From NCBI RefSeq assembly GCF_001676705.1, contig NZ_CP016170.1, forward strand, positions 3,410,001 through 3,474,000: a stretch of 64,000 bases of DNA, written 5' to 3'. The DNA is from Bordetella bronchialis (lineage in GTDB: Bacteria > Pseudomonadota > Gammaproteobacteria > Burkholderiales > Burkholderiaceae_B). A model generated the notes under the pieces. That model did no database searches, was not told the DNA's origin, and saw only the letters and a program-made list of their open reading frames with translations. Below are positions 9,180 to 17,716 of this stretch, piece by piece (positions within the stretch are counted from its first letter, which is position 1; each line of letters opens with the position of its first letter). The position numbers and the translations under genes were made by a program.

Positions 9180-10103
9180 ATGCCGCGCACCCGACCTTCC
9201 GGTTTTACGGGAGCCCGCTCCGACCCGACCACGGCGGCATACCCGCTGGGCAACGGATATCGGTGGTATCTACCCGCGTTGATGCGCTTCAACGCGCCCG
9301 ATTTCTACAGTCCGTTCGGCCCTGGCGGCATCAATAGCTATGCCTATTGCGCCGCCGATCCCGTCAACCGGATCGACCCCAGCGGACATATGCTGGCCCT
9401 GTTGCACGGCATGGAGGATGCCGCCTCGGGCATGGAACGCGCGGTGGAGGACATGGATCTGGCCGAATACGAAAGCGCGAAAGCCCGGCATTGGCAAGCA
9501 TTTTCGAAGTGGTTGCAGCATGACCTGAAGGATCCGGATCCACCACCGCCTGCAGCGCCGTTTCCCTTGCGAGCGGACTATGACGAGGTGTTGCGCGACA
9601 GAAAGCCATCGACCGCCATCGCCCCGCAGCAGGCGAAAAACGACACGATTGCCAGTCCGCCCCCCCAGCCGTCACCTGCCGTGCCCCTGTCGCCCGAAGA
9701 GAGCGGTCCTGGCATGGATCCAGCCCTAGCCGCGCCCCCAGCGGCGCCGGCTCCTCCGCCGGCGCCAGCCGCCGGTATCCCACCCGCGCCCGCGCCTTCC
9801 TCACTGCCGCGTTCCGCCCTGACGCGCACGAACGTTCTTCTAGAGGGCATGCGGCGATTTCCCCTGCCGACGCAAACCACGCCGACACGGCTTCTCGAAC
9901 GCTTCATGCTCGGACTTCAAGCATACGACGTCCGCGTCACGCAACTGGCCGATTACCAAAGCAGGGAAGAGATGCTCACATGGATGGGACACAGTCCATC
10001 GACCCTCATTGAAAGCAAGCAGGCCCAGTTGACGTCCCGCTATCACATCAGCGCGCGCGAATTTTTCTTCAGATTCGACTTGCCTGTCCCGGGTGGGGGA
10101 TGA
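9180..10103 (+). CDS. RHS-core mini-protein, copy 6 of 7 (divergent C-terminus)
   Basis: This 307-residue protein has the core GNGYRWYLPALMRFN through DPSGH at about 19-66. A different helical segment follows, then a long Pro/Ala linker, then a C-terminal domain only distantly like copies 1-5. The scaffold Arg-Leu-Leu-Glu-Arg-Phe, then Val-Arg and Leu-Ala-Asp-Tyr, is recognisable. I start it at ATG 9180, with CAGGAGAAACAC upstream; an in-frame ATG at 9150 lies in the repeated spacer. It ends the tandem block and is convergent with rlmD. Confidence 0.8.
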   Translation: MPRTRPSGFTGARSDPTTAAYPLGNGYRWYLPALMRFNAPDFYSPFGPGGINSYAYCAADPVNRIDPSGHMLALLHGMEDAASGMERAVEDMDLAEYESAKARHWQAFSKWLQHDLKDPDPPPPAAPFPLRADYDEVLRDRKPSTAIAPQQAKNDTIASPPPQPSPAVPLSPEESGPGMDPALAAPPAAPAPPPAPAAGIPPAPAPSSLPRSALTRTNVLLEGMRRFPLPTQTTPTRLLERFMLGLQAYDVRVTQLADYQSREEMLTWMGHSPSTLIESKQAQLTSRYHISAREFFFRFDLPVPGGG

Positions 10104-10162
10104 CCCGCGCCGTCAGCCGACCGCAAGGCCCGGACGGTATCTCCCACTCCCGGCGGCTACGG

Positions 10163-11482
10163 TCACGTGCGTTCCACTTCGAATACCGCGATAGACTCGA
10201 CATGCCCTGTATGCGGGAACATATTGACGACCCCGGCGCTGGTCAGGGCATAACCGCCCTCGTGCACCATGATGGCGGCATCGCGTGCCAGGGTGGCAGG
10301 GTTACAGGATACATACACAATGCGGCGTGGCCGCTCCGCCGCGGAAAGCTGCGCCAGGGCTTGCGCGACGGCCTGCGCGCCCTCGCGGGGCGGGTCGATC
10401 AGCATGCGATCGAAATGCCCCAGGTCGCGCAGCCACTGCACGTCCACCTCGAACAGGTTCAACGTGGCGAACGATGTCCGTTCGCCCAGGCCGTTGCGCG
10501 TCGCGGCTTCGTGGGCGCGGTCGGTCAGGGCCTTGCTGCCTTCCACGCCGACCACTTCGCGCGCACGGGTAGCCAGGGGGAGCGTGAAGTTGCCCAGGCC
10601 GCAGAACAGGTCCGCCACGCGGTCGCCCGGCTGGGCGTCCAGCAGGGAAAGCGCGCGCGAAACCAGGGCGCGGTTGATGGCGTGGTTGACCTGCGTGAAA
10701 TCCGTGGGCTTGAACGGCATGCGCAGGCCGAACTCCGACAAGGTGTACGCCAGCGTTTCGCCGTGTTCGCGCTCCAGCGGATGACAGGTGTCCGGCCCCT
10801 TGGGCTGCAGCCACCATTGCACGCCGTGGTCCCGGGCGAAAGCGCGCAGGATGTCGATATCTTCCTGCGTCAGCGGCAGCAGATGGCGCAACACCAGCAC
10901 GGTGGCGGCATCGCCCACCGCCACCTCGATCTGCGGCAACCTGTCCGGCGCCGACATCGCGCCTATCATCGCCCGCAACGGCATCAGCAGCCGCGCGACA
11001 TGGGGCGGCAGGACATGGCATTCGCGCATGTCGGCGACATAGCTGCTCTTGCGTTCGTGGAAACCCACCAGCACGCCGCCTTTCTTGGGCACGACCCGCA
11101 CGGAAAGCCGGGCCCGGAAGCGGTAGCCCCAGGTGGGGCCGTGCAAGGCGGGCAGGATGCGCTGCGGACGCAGCTTGCCGACATGCCAGAACGTGTCCTC
11201 GAGCGCGCGCTGCTTGATGGCGACCTGGGCCGCCGGCTCCACATGCTGCATGGCGCAGCCGCCACAGACACCGAAATGCGGGCAGCGCGGGACCACCCGC
11301 TGTGACGACGGGCGCAGCACCTCTACCGTACGGGCAATTTCGTACGACGGCTTGCGCCTGACCGTCTCCACCGCTACCCGTTCCCCGGGCAGCGCACCTT
11401 CGATGAATACCACCTTGCCCTCGCGCCGGGCGATACCCCTGGCTTCCAGGTCCAGGGACTCCACATTCAAAACTTCGGCCAT
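10163..11482 (-). CDS. rlmD: 23S rRNA (uracil-1939-C5)-methyltransferase
   Basis: The product (439 residues) methylates U1939 of 23S rRNA using S-adenosylmethionine. An N-terminal TRAM domain is followed by a [4Fe-4S] cysteine cluster (Cys67, Cys73, Cys76 in [10 protein letters not shown]). The C-terminal methyltransferase fold has [18 protein letters not shown] and the catalytic Cys393 in [14 protein letters not shown] 11482 is chosen because the TRAM domain begins there; an in-frame extension to 11668 adds 62 residues without homology. The gene separates RHS copies 6 and 7 and reads against them, so the island looks split around this housekeeping gene. Confidence 0.94.
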   Translation of the reverse strand: MAEVLNVESLDLEARGIARREGKVVFIEGALPGERVAVETVRRKPSYEIARTVEVLRPSSQRVVPRCPHFGVCGGCAMQHVEPAAQVAIKQRALEDTFWHVGKLRPQRILPALHGPTWGYRFRARLSVRVVPKKGGVLVGFHERKSSYVADMRECHVLPPHVARLLMPLRAMIGAMSAPDRLPQIEVAVGDAATVLVLRHLLPLTQEDIDILRAFARDHGVQWWLQPKGPDTCHPLEREHGETLAYTLSEFGLRMPFKPTDFTQVNHAINRALVSRALSLLDAQPGDRVADLFCGLGNFTLPLATRAREVVGVEGSKALTDRAHEAATRNGLGERTSFATLNLFEVDVQWLRDLGHFDRMLIDPPREGAQAVAQALAQLSAAERPRRIVYVSCNPATLARDAAIMVHEGGYALTSAGVVNMFPHTGHVESIAVFEVERT

Positions 11483-11576
11483 CGTCGATCTCGTGAGAAG
11501 AGTCCGGCATTGTAGAAGTTCCGGGCGCGGACTGCCGGCCGGACGTGGCGGCCGCCGGCGCGAAAAAAACCCGCGA

Positions 11577-11634
11577 TTCAAAACCTTTAGCGCCAAAAAA
11601 AAGGCGGGCGGGATGACATGACGATACGCTTGCC
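11577..11634 (+). promoter_or_regulatory. Conserved block upstream of RHS copy 7
   Basis: The counterpart of 4139-4195: ATTCAAAACCTTT, an A-rich stretch, then CGATACGCTTGCC. It lies between the divergent rlmD and RHS copy 7, so it may hold the promoter of copy 7. Confidence 0.35.
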
Positions 11635-11715
11635 CCACCGCCGCCGCGTGCGGCCGCAGGTCCGCCATGCGGCGCAGGCTTTAGCGGCCATCGCACAGCC
11701 AGCAAGGAAGAGCAC

Positions 11716-12678
11716 ATGTTCCCCATGTCAGCACGGGGTTTCGCGGGTAGCCGCCAGGACAACGCCACCTCCGGCTACCCGCTGGGCAATGGCTACCGCT
11801 GGTTTCTTCCCGTACTGATGCGCTTTAACGCGCCGGACGACTTCAGCCCCTTCGGCTCAGGGGGCATCAACGTCTACGCCTACTGCGCGGGGGATCCCGT
11901 CAATCACAGCGACCCGGACGGCCACATGATGTCGGCGGTCGAACTTTTCCAGCGCGGACTGGAAGACGCCGCGGAGGCGGCCAGGCGCGCCGGCGATACC
12001 ATCAGCAACCCGACGGACTACCTGGCGGCCCAGGCTGTTCACGATCGGGCCGTCCATGCGTACCTGGCCGATCCGGACGCACCGCCTCCCGGCTCCGTCC
12101 GTCCCTACAACGCCGGTTATGAGGCAGCCGTGGACCGGAAGCGGCAGGAGGGCAGCCTGGCGGCGTCCCGGGCGAGCAAGACGGCAAGCACCGCATCGGC
12201 GAACAAGGACGCTGCGGAAACGTCACCGCAGATTCCAACGCCCCTCGATATTCCCCTGCGGGCGGATGGCCCGGGTACGAGCACGGGCCCCCTCGATTCC
12301 GCGTCCACGCCGGCGCCATCCCCTGCGCCGGCACGGGCCGTGCCACCGGTCGACCCCCAGGGCATGCCCGCATCGTCCCGTTCCGCCATGACGAGCGACG
12401 CCGCGATCCAGCTGGGCGGAGTCGGAGATATCACGACCAACGCGTACACGCCCAGGCGGCGCCTGGTGCGCCTGGTGCGAGGTCTGCACGCCGCTGGCAA
12501 CCTGAGGGCCCGGCAACTCGCCGATTACGTCAGTGCCGAGGCGATGCTGTCGCAATTGGGATTCAGCGATCCGGCCAAGACCATCGCGGAAGCGCGACGG
12601 CAGGCAGCGGGCAAGGGACCATACTCGGGAACCGCGCGACTCTTCCTCGACAGGTTCGAGCTTGGCGGGCAGGATTGA
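11716..12678 (+). CDS. RHS-core mini-protein, copy 7 of 7 (detached)
   Basis: This 320-residue protein has the RHS core at about 20-72 (YPLGNGYRWFLPVLMRFN, GGINVYAYCAGDP), with DPDGH instead of DPSGH. It then has an acidic helical part, a Ser/Pro/Ala linker and a C-terminal domain related most closely to copy 6, sharing the Leu-Ala-Asp-Tyr scaffold. The strong site AAGGAAGAGCAC before ATG 11716 supports the start; ATG 11725 is an alternative. It has its own upstream region and may be the oldest or founder copy, but the order of duplication cannot be settled by eye. Confidence 0.82.
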   Translation: MFPMSARGFAGSRQDNATSGYPLGNGYRWFLPVLMRFNAPDDFSPFGSGGINVYAYCAGDPVNHSDPDGHMMSAVELFQRGLEDAAEAARRAGDTISNPTDYLAAQAVHDRAVHAYLADPDAPPPGSVRPYNAGYEAAVDRKRQEGSLAASRASKTASTASANKDAAETSPQIPTPLDIPLRADGPGTSTGPLDSASTPAPSPAPARAVPPVDPQGMPASSRSAMTSDAAIQLGGVGDITTNAYTPRRRLVRLVRGLHAAGNLRARQLADYVSAEAMLSQLGFSDPAKTIAEARRQAAGKGPYSGTARLFLDRFELGGQD

Positions 12679-12930
12679 AGAGGGAGCCGCGTCATAGGGT
12701 CACGCCGATTCACGCAGCGTGAATCCGCTCACCCGACGTCACCCGCCCGGAGTCCCCGACGTCACCTCGCACTGAATTCCCCCCCGCTGAATCGCCCGCG
12801 CTGAATCGCCCTCGATGCATCGCCCTCGCTGCATCGCCCTCGCTGCATCGCCGACGCTGCATCGCCGACGCTGGATTCACCGGCCCTCGATTCACCGGCC
12901 CGGGATTCACGGCCCCTGGATTCACTCGCC
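12679..12930. repeat. Intergenic palindrome and degenerate 14-bp tandem repeat
   Basis: The 401-bp gap between RHS copy 7 and the porin gene holds a 19-bp palindrome GATTCACGC-A-GCGTGAATC (12707-12725). Six 14-bp units of the type GCTGCATCGCCCTC follow (about 12786-12869). After these come several looser units containing GATTCACCGGCCC (about 12870-12926). I see no gene in it. The palindrome may act as a transcription end for copy 7, but it lacks a T-run. Confidence 0.75.
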
Positions 12931-12932
12931 GT

Positions 12933-12962
12933 AAAAAAAACCGTCCGCCGGATGGCGGACGG
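12933..12962 (-). terminator. Rho-independent terminator of the TorF porin gene
   Basis: On the minus strand a perfect 9-bp stem (CCGTCCGCC/GGCGGACGG, positions 12941-12949 and 12954-12962) with a 4-nt loop is followed by eight T. It lies about 118 nt after the porin stop codon. Confidence 0.9.
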
Positions 12963-13079
12963 TTCCCCTTGGGAGTGCGGTCAAGCCGCTTTTGGTATGC
13001 ATGGCGGGTTTGCTGGCACCGCGACGCGGGCGTCGCCATGCACAGGTTTCCACCGGCGGTCGCGCCGGGGCGCGTCCGC

Positions 13080-13832
13080 TCAGAAGCTGCGCGATATGGA
13101 AGCGATCAAGCCCAGCCGGCCGGCGGGATGGTCGTACTTCGTGTTGTACCAATTGTCCTTGGAGGCGCCGACGGCGGCCAGGCCGAAGACCCAGCCCTTG
13201 ATGTCCTTGGTTACGCCCAGCTTGTAGTCCACGTAATGGCCGAGTTCGTCGCCGTCCGTGTCGACCTGGTTCTTCAGTTTCTGATAGCCGACGTGGCCCA
13301 CCAGGCCCCAGCCGTCGCCCAGATCGAAGGTGGCCGACGCGTCCAGGTACCAGGTGCCCTTGGAGTTGGGCGTGCTGAAGAAGTCGCTCGGCGTATAGGA
13401 ATACTTCAAGGAATAGTTGGCGTAGGTGGCGCCGATGTAGAGGTCCGTGTTGTTGTAGTTGCCGCCCTTCGGAGAGTTCGAACCGGGGTAGTAATAATGC
13501 AGCGCGCCGACGTCGATGCCGATGCCCTTGTAGACCTCGCCGCGCCAGCCGCCGTAGAAGTCCATTTCCAGGTTGCCGTCGGTGTATAGCGTGCTCGATA
13601 CGTTGGAGTTCCAGTTGCCCAGGTAGAAGCCCGATGAGTGCGTCAAGTCCAGTCCCAACTGCGCCGCGGGCCGGAAGTCGGTCTGCGAGTAGCCACGGAA
13701 ACGGTAGTCGTTCGTAAGCGTGGCATTGCCGCTCAGGGAGAACCCGGCACCCAGGTCGGTGGGCTCGGCGTGGGCAGCGGCGGCGAAACACGTGGCAAGA
13801 ACAAGGGGAACTGCGCGCAGCGTCTTCTTCAT
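13080..13832 (-). CDS. TorF family putative porin
   Basis: This 250-residue outer-membrane protein has a clear signal peptide (about 1-22, ending AAAAHA). The mature part is rich in Gly, Asn and aromatic residues with alternating beta-strand character, opens with LSGNATLTNDYRFRGYSQTD and ends in Phe (SISRSF), as beta-barrel proteins often do. It matches the TorF putative porin family, for which no substrate is established. I start it at ATG 13832, directly before the MKKTLR signal peptide, rather than at an upstream ATG at 13964. It is monocistronic, with its own terminator. Confidence 0.85.
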   Translation of the reverse strand: MKKTLRAVPLVLATCFAAAAHAEPTDLGAGFSLSGNATLTNDYRFRGYSQTDFRPAAQLGLDLTHSSGFYLGNWNSNVSSTLYTDGNLEMDFYGGWRGEVYKGIGIDVGALHYYYPGSNSPKGGNYNNTDLYIGATYANYSLKYSYTPSDFFSTPNSKGTWYLDASATFDLGDGWGLVGHVGYQKLKNQVDTDGDELGHYVDYKLGVTKDIKGWVFGLAAVGASKDNWYNTKYDHPAGRLGLIASISRSF

Positions 13833-14406
13833 GGCAAGGATCCTGATTTCAATGATGCGTGTATGTGGACATGGCACGGCGGCAGGGCCGCCGGCCATGG
13901 CGCAGCTGGAAATGACTAGGCTTCGAAACCGCCGCGGCGGACCGTCATTGACATGCCGGGTCACCGCACCTCCTCGGTTTCTCCCGTTTCAAAGCGAAAT
14001 CCGTGCCAACTTTTCACACAGTTGAAGGATCCATATACAGTCATGCAGGTCGGGGGAGCCCTACAGGGCCGCCACCCTCGTATATCGGAGGCGCGGCACG
14101 CTGCGCACCATGCCGGTGCGCTTCTTGATGAGGCGGGGCGTGCGGGGTGCCCCAGAAAAGGGAAACGCCCGGATCCGTGCGTACGGATCCGGGCGTCCGG
14201 GGCCAGGCCGGGCGAAATGGCCTGTTATGTGAGCGCGTGCCGGCGTGCTGGCGGACACGGCCGCAGCGGTGAGGCGCCGGCGGCGGGCTTTGACTGCCGG
14301 CCGGCAGCGCGGCAAAAGCCGCGAGCCGGGCGGGATACGGACTACGCCTAAGGGGGGTCGCCGGCGCCGAAGGGCTTGGCCCCCCGGGCCGGATACCGGC
14401 TTCGCC
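13833..14406. other. Intergenic region with a 13-bp-stem inverted repeat
   Basis: No gene is convincing in this 574-bp gap; the minus-strand frame at 14061-14528 is Arg/Pro-rich and looks like a shadow. It carries the upstream region of the porin gene and, at 14166-14195, a perfect inverted repeat (13-bp arms CGCCCGGATCCGT, 4-nt loop). Read on the minus strand the repeat is followed by TTTCCCTTTTCT and could end transcription from the Spy-like gene. Confidence 0.5.
14166..14195 (-). terminator. Possible terminator, perfect 13-bp stem
   Basis: The arms CGCCCGGATCCGT/ACGGATCCGGGCG are perfectly complementary. The downstream tract on the minus strand is pyrimidine-rich but not a clean T-run, and it sits about 210 nt after the stop of the Spy-like gene. 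It could instead be a protein-binding palindrome. Confidence 0.4.
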
Positions 14407-15033
14407 TTAGCTGGAAGTAGCCGGCGCAGCCGGCGCGGGCTGTTGCCCAGCGCCGGGGCGACCGTCCTTGCGATGCTCCATGCGCTCCTGGCGGCGTTCC
14501 TGCATGCGCGCCTGCCGATCCTTGACAAACTGGGTGATCTGCTGGCGCTGGCCGTCGTTCAGGCTATCCCAAAGGGCCAGCCATTTCTGCCGGACCTGGT
14601 CCGCCTGCCCTTGCATCTGCTGCTTGGCCTGGCCTTGCGCGTCCAGCAGGGCGTGCGGGTCCAGCTTGCCGGCCTTCAACTGCTCGTCCAGCAACTGGTG
14701 GCGGCTCATCATCCGTTCACGCATGGATTTGTGGAAGTCCTCCTGGGCCTGCTTGGCGGCGGTGAAGAGCGACTGCTGTTTGTCGTCGAGCTTCAGGGCC
14801 GTGACTTCTTTCTTGCCGATGGGACCGACGCCGGGCACCCACACGGCATCGCGCATGCCCTGCATGCGATGGAAATGATGGCCGCCTGCCTCCTTGCCCG
14901 GACGAGCGGGACTGGACTGCGTGGCGGCCGCGGCGGAGGTGTCCGGCGCGGCGGAAGCAGCACCGGCGAACGTCCCGGCGGCGAGCGCAACGGCCAGGCT
15001 GGCGACGATGGGGCGGATGGCGATACGGGTCAT
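14407..15033 (-). CDS. Spy/CpxP-like periplasmic protein
   Basis: This 208-residue protein has a signal peptide (about 1-28, ending GAASA). The mature part is almost wholly helical and charged, with two segments of the LTxxQ type: LDDKQQSLF and LNDGQRQQI, about 70 residues apart. That spacing and the rich Gln/Arg/Met content fit the Spy/CpxP periplasmic chaperone fold, which responds to envelope stress. A His-rich stretch (GGHHFHRMQG) could bind metal, as in ZraP-like members. AGGAG lies upstream of ATG 15033. No two-component system is adjacent. The specific role is an inference. Confidence 0.65.
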   Translation of the reverse strand: MTRIAIRPIVASLAVALAAGTFAGAASAAPDTSAAAATQSSPARPGKEAGGHHFHRMQGMRDAVWVPGVGPIGKKEVTALKLDDKQQSLFTAAKQAQEDFHKSMRERMMSRHQLLDEQLKAGKLDPHALLDAQGQAKQQMQGQADQVRQKWLALWDSLNDGQRQQITQFVKDRQARMQERRQERMEHRKDGRPGAGQQPAPAAPATSS

Positions 15034-15174
15034 GAGAGGTCTCCTGTGGAGTGAACGTGCGAGACCATTGTCATGGGGGGCCGATTACGCGCCGGTTTCG
15101 TGCGTGGCCGAGTCTGTTTCAGTCGATTGCGGTCCAGCCGCGTGGCGGCGGCAGCCGGTGGAATGCCGCGCGGG

Positions 15175-15957
15175 TCAGCCCTGGTCCCAGGCGGCCAGGT
15201 ATTCCTTCCAGTGCGGCGCCGGACTGGCGGCCAGCGTTTCGCGCACCAGATCGATCTCTTCCTGGTAGGAAGCCGCGTCGAGTTCGCCGCGCAGAAAGCG
15301 CCAGCGGCAGTACACCAGCCAGGTGTTGACAACGTCCGTCTCGCAATAGGCGCGCACTTCGTCGGCCTTGCCCTGGCTCCAGGCTTCCCAGACCTTGCCG
15401 CCATCCATGCCCAGCTTGCCGGGAAAGCCGCACAGCTTGGCCAGTTGGTCCAGCGGCGCGTTGGCACGCCCGTTGTACTTGGCCAGCACGTCCATCAGGT
15501 CGATGTGGCGCGTATGGTAGCGGCCGATGTAGTTGTTGAACTTGAAATCCCTGTCGTCCTCGCCCAGGTCCCAATAGCGCGGCGCGGCCACGCCGTGGAT
15601 AAGGCTGCGGTAGTGCAACACGGGCAAGTCGAAGCCGGAGCCGTTCCAGCTGACCAGCTTGGGCGTATAGCGTTCTATCGTCTTGAAGAAACCCGCCAGC
15701 AGGACGGGTTCGGGGTCGTCCGGATTGCCCAGGGTGCGCACCCGGAAGCCCTGGTCGTCGCGAAACACGCAGCCGATGACCGCCACGCGATGCAAATGCA
15801 GGGGCAGGAAATCGCTGCCGCCGGTCGCCTCGCGCCGCTCGGCGAACGCGCGTTCGGCCACCTCGGCATCCGGCACGTCGGCCCCCCAGCCGTTCAGCCG
15901 GCGCAGGCCCGCCACATCGGGCAGCGTTTCGAGATCGAAGACCAGGGTGGGCGTCAT
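15175..15957 (-). CDS. Predicted 3'-5' exonuclease, PolB-proofreading type
   Basis: This 260-residue protein belongs to the stand-alone exonuclease family related to the PolB proofreading domain. ExoI is FDLETLPD (Asp8, Glu10), ExoII is SWNGSGFDLPVL, and ExoIII is YCETDVVNTW, so all four acidic metal ligands are present. It starts 2 nt after the nlpD stop codon and is very probably co-transcribed with surE-pcm-nlpD. In E. coli and many relatives rpoS occupies this position. Substrate and cellular role are unknown. Confidence 0.85.
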   Translation of the reverse strand: MTPTLVFDLETLPDVAGLRRLNGWGADVPDAEVAERAFAERREATGGSDFLPLHLHRVAVIGCVFRDDQGFRVRTLGNPDDPEPVLLAGFFKTIERYTPKLVSWNGSGFDLPVLHYRSLIHGVAAPRYWDLGEDDRDFKFNNYIGRYHTRHIDLMDVLAKYNGRANAPLDQLAKLCGFPGKLGMDGGKVWEAWSQGKADEVRAYCETDVVNTWLVYCRWRFLRGELDAASYQEEIDLVRETLAASPAPHWKEYLAAWDQG

Positions 15958-15959
15958 GG

Positions 15960-16868
15960 TCAGCGCGACGGCAGATACTGCAAGGGATCGACCGGCGTTC
16001 CCTGGCGGCGGATTTCGAAGTGCAGTCGGGGCGACGGCGCGTCGGTCTGGCCGATTTCCGCGATCTTGGCGCCCTTCTTGACCTCTTGCCCGCTCTTGGC
16101 CAGCAGCGCGCGGTTGTGCGCATAGGCCGTGATGAAGCCGTTGGTGTGCTGCACGATGATCAGGTTGCCCAGGCCACGCACGCCGTTGCCGCTGTACATG
16201 ACCTTGCCGTCGGCGGCGGCGACCACGGGATCGCCGGGATTGCCTTCGATGTCGATGCCCTTGGTGCTATTGCTGAAGGTGGCCGTGACCTGCCCCTGCG
16301 CCGGCCAGCCCCAGTTGATCAAGGCGGCATCGGCGGCGCGCGGCGGCCGCGGCGTATCAGCCGGCGCCGGGTTGGCGGGGGGCGGCGTGGTCGCGGGAGC
16401 TTGCTGGGTCGGCGCGGGCTGTTCGCCGGGCGGCGGCAGCGGCGTGGGCTCGATGCGTGTGTCGGCGGGCTTGACCGGCGTGGCCGGTGCCGGCTTGGCG
16501 CCGTTGACCGGCGCGCCCGCGGAACCGGAGGCCGGCGCGGACAATTTCAGCACCTGTCCCACCGCCAGATGGTTGGAGTCGGCGATATTGTTCCAGCGCT
16601 TCAGGCTTTCGATGTCCACGCCGTTGGCGCGAGAGATGCCATACAGCGTGTCGCCCGGCTTGACCACGTAGGTCGCGCCGCCCGCCGCCGACGGCGTGGC
16701 GGGCGCGGGCTGGGTATTCAGATCGACCACGGGCGCGCGCGTCGTGCGCGAGGCGCAGCCCGCCAGAACAAGGCAAAGAAGTCCCACCCAGAGCATGGAG
16801 CGGGAGGGGCGCGCGGCACGCGCGCCCGGGAATTCGGTTCCGGTCAGCTGCAACTGCCCGTCGAGCAT
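15960..16868 (-). CDS. nlpD: NlpD-like murein hydrolase activator lipoprotein
   Basis: This 302-residue protein has a lipoprotein signal ending in the lipobox LAGC (Cys38), a LysM peptidoglycan-binding domain (about 66-110), a Pro/Ala linker and a LytM/M23 domain (about 200-300). The M23 domain is degenerate: the first zinc-ligand His is Lys (TKGIDIEG), and only one His of the HxH motif remains (RLHFEI). This fits an amidase activator rather than a peptidase, as in E. coli NlpD. AGGAG precedes ATG 16868, which sets the start. The gene follows pcm after 17 nt. Confidence 0.9.
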   Translation of the reverse strand: MLDGQLQLTGTEFPGARAARPSRSMLWVGLLCLVLAGCASRTTRAPVVDLNTQPAPATPSAAGGATYVVKPGDTLYGISRANGVDIESLKRWNNIADSNHLAVGQVLKLSAPASGSAGAPVNGAKPAPATPVKPADTRIEPTPLPPPGEQPAPTQQAPATTPPPANPAPADTPRPPRAADAALINWGWPAQGQVTATFSNSTKGIDIEGNPGDPVVAAADGKVMYSGNGVRGLGNLIIVQHTNGFITAYAHNRALLAKSGQEVKKGAKIAEIGQTDAPSPRLHFEIRRQGTPVDPLQYLPSR

Positions 16869-16885
16869 ATGATTCTCCTGGTTGC

Positions 16886-17716
16886 TCACGATTGTATGCC
16901 GGCCCTTAACGGGACAAAGCGAACGGCTTCGAGTTCCACGCGCTTCCAGCTGGATGGCCCGGTGCGCTCCACCAGCACCAGGCGCTGGTTGGAGCCTCCT
17001 TCGGGCGCGATCAGCCTGCCGCCGGGCGCCAGTTGCGAAAGCAGCGCCTGCGGAATGGCCAGGCCGGCGGCGGCCACCACAATAGCATCGAACGGCGCCG
17101 TATTCGGCAATCCCAGCATGCCGTCGCCATAGGTCAGGCGCACGCGCGTGGTCAGGCGCAACTGGCGCAGATGGTCGCGCGCCAGCTCGTACAAGCCGCG
17201 TATGCGTTCGATGGCGTAGACATCCCGGACGAACTGCGCCAGCACCGCCGCCTGATAGCCGCAGCCCGCGCCGACCTCCAGCACGCGCGTGGGTTCGCGG
17301 TCCTCGCATACCGCGGCGATCATGCGTGCGACCACCCAGGGCTGCGAGATGGTCTGCGAATGGCCGATCGGCAACGCGGCGTCTTCGTAGGCGCGGCTGG
17401 CCAGCGCCTGGTCCACGAACAGATGTCGCGGGACGGCTTCCATGGCGTTCAGCACGCGCTCGTCGGCGATGCCCTGCGCGCGCAGGCGCTGCACCATGGC
17501 CCGCCGCAGGCGCTCCGAATTCAGGCCCAGATTGCCCGCGACGTCCGGCGCCGCGGGCGCGGGCGCGCTACGCGGCAGCGTGGCGGCCGATATGCGCGTA
17601 TTGCTGTTGGCGGGCGTGTAGCCGGCTCCCAGCGTCCCGGAGCGGTAGGCATCGCCGCGGGACCGGGCGGGAGGACTCGCCGGCGGGATCGGTTCCGGGC
17701 CTACCCGTTTGCGCAT
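16886..17716 (-). CDS. pcm: Protein-L-isoaspartate O-methyltransferase
   Basis: The enzyme repairs isoaspartyl residues in aged proteins using S-adenosylmethionine. Motif [17 protein letters not shown] and the isoaspartyl-binding segment [16 protein letters not shown] are present. At 276 residues it is longer than E. coli Pcm because of about 65 extra N-terminal residues rich in Pro, Ala and Ser. The ATG at 17716 lies inside the end of surE (16-nt overlap), typical of translational coupling. Order surE-pcm-nlpD is conserved with other proteobacteria. Confidence 0.93.
   Translation of the reverse strand: MRKRVGPEPIPPASPPARSRGDAYRSGTLGAGYTPANSNTRISAATLPRSAPAPAAPDVAGNLGLNSERLRRAMVQRLRAQGIADERVLNAMEAVPRHLFVDQALASRAYEDAALPIGHSQTISQPWVVARMIAAVCEDREPTRVLEVGAGCGYQAAVLAQFVRDVYAIERIRGLYELARDHLRQLRLTTRVRLTYGDGMLGLPNTAPFDAIVVAAAGLAIPQALLSQLAPGGRLIAPEGGSNQRLVLVERTGPSSWKRVELEAVRFVPLRAGIQS

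Noticed and set aside
4308..10103. The RHS copies as pieces of one large RHS gene broken by stops
   Set aside because: Each copy has its own start with a leader, a full core and a complete C-terminal domain, separated by similar 49-55-nt spacers; they are separate genes.
14061..14528. Minus-strand frame of 155 codons downstream of the Spy-like gene
   Set aside because: It overlaps the Spy-like gene in another frame, is Arg/Pro-rich and contains the inverted repeat at 14166-14195.
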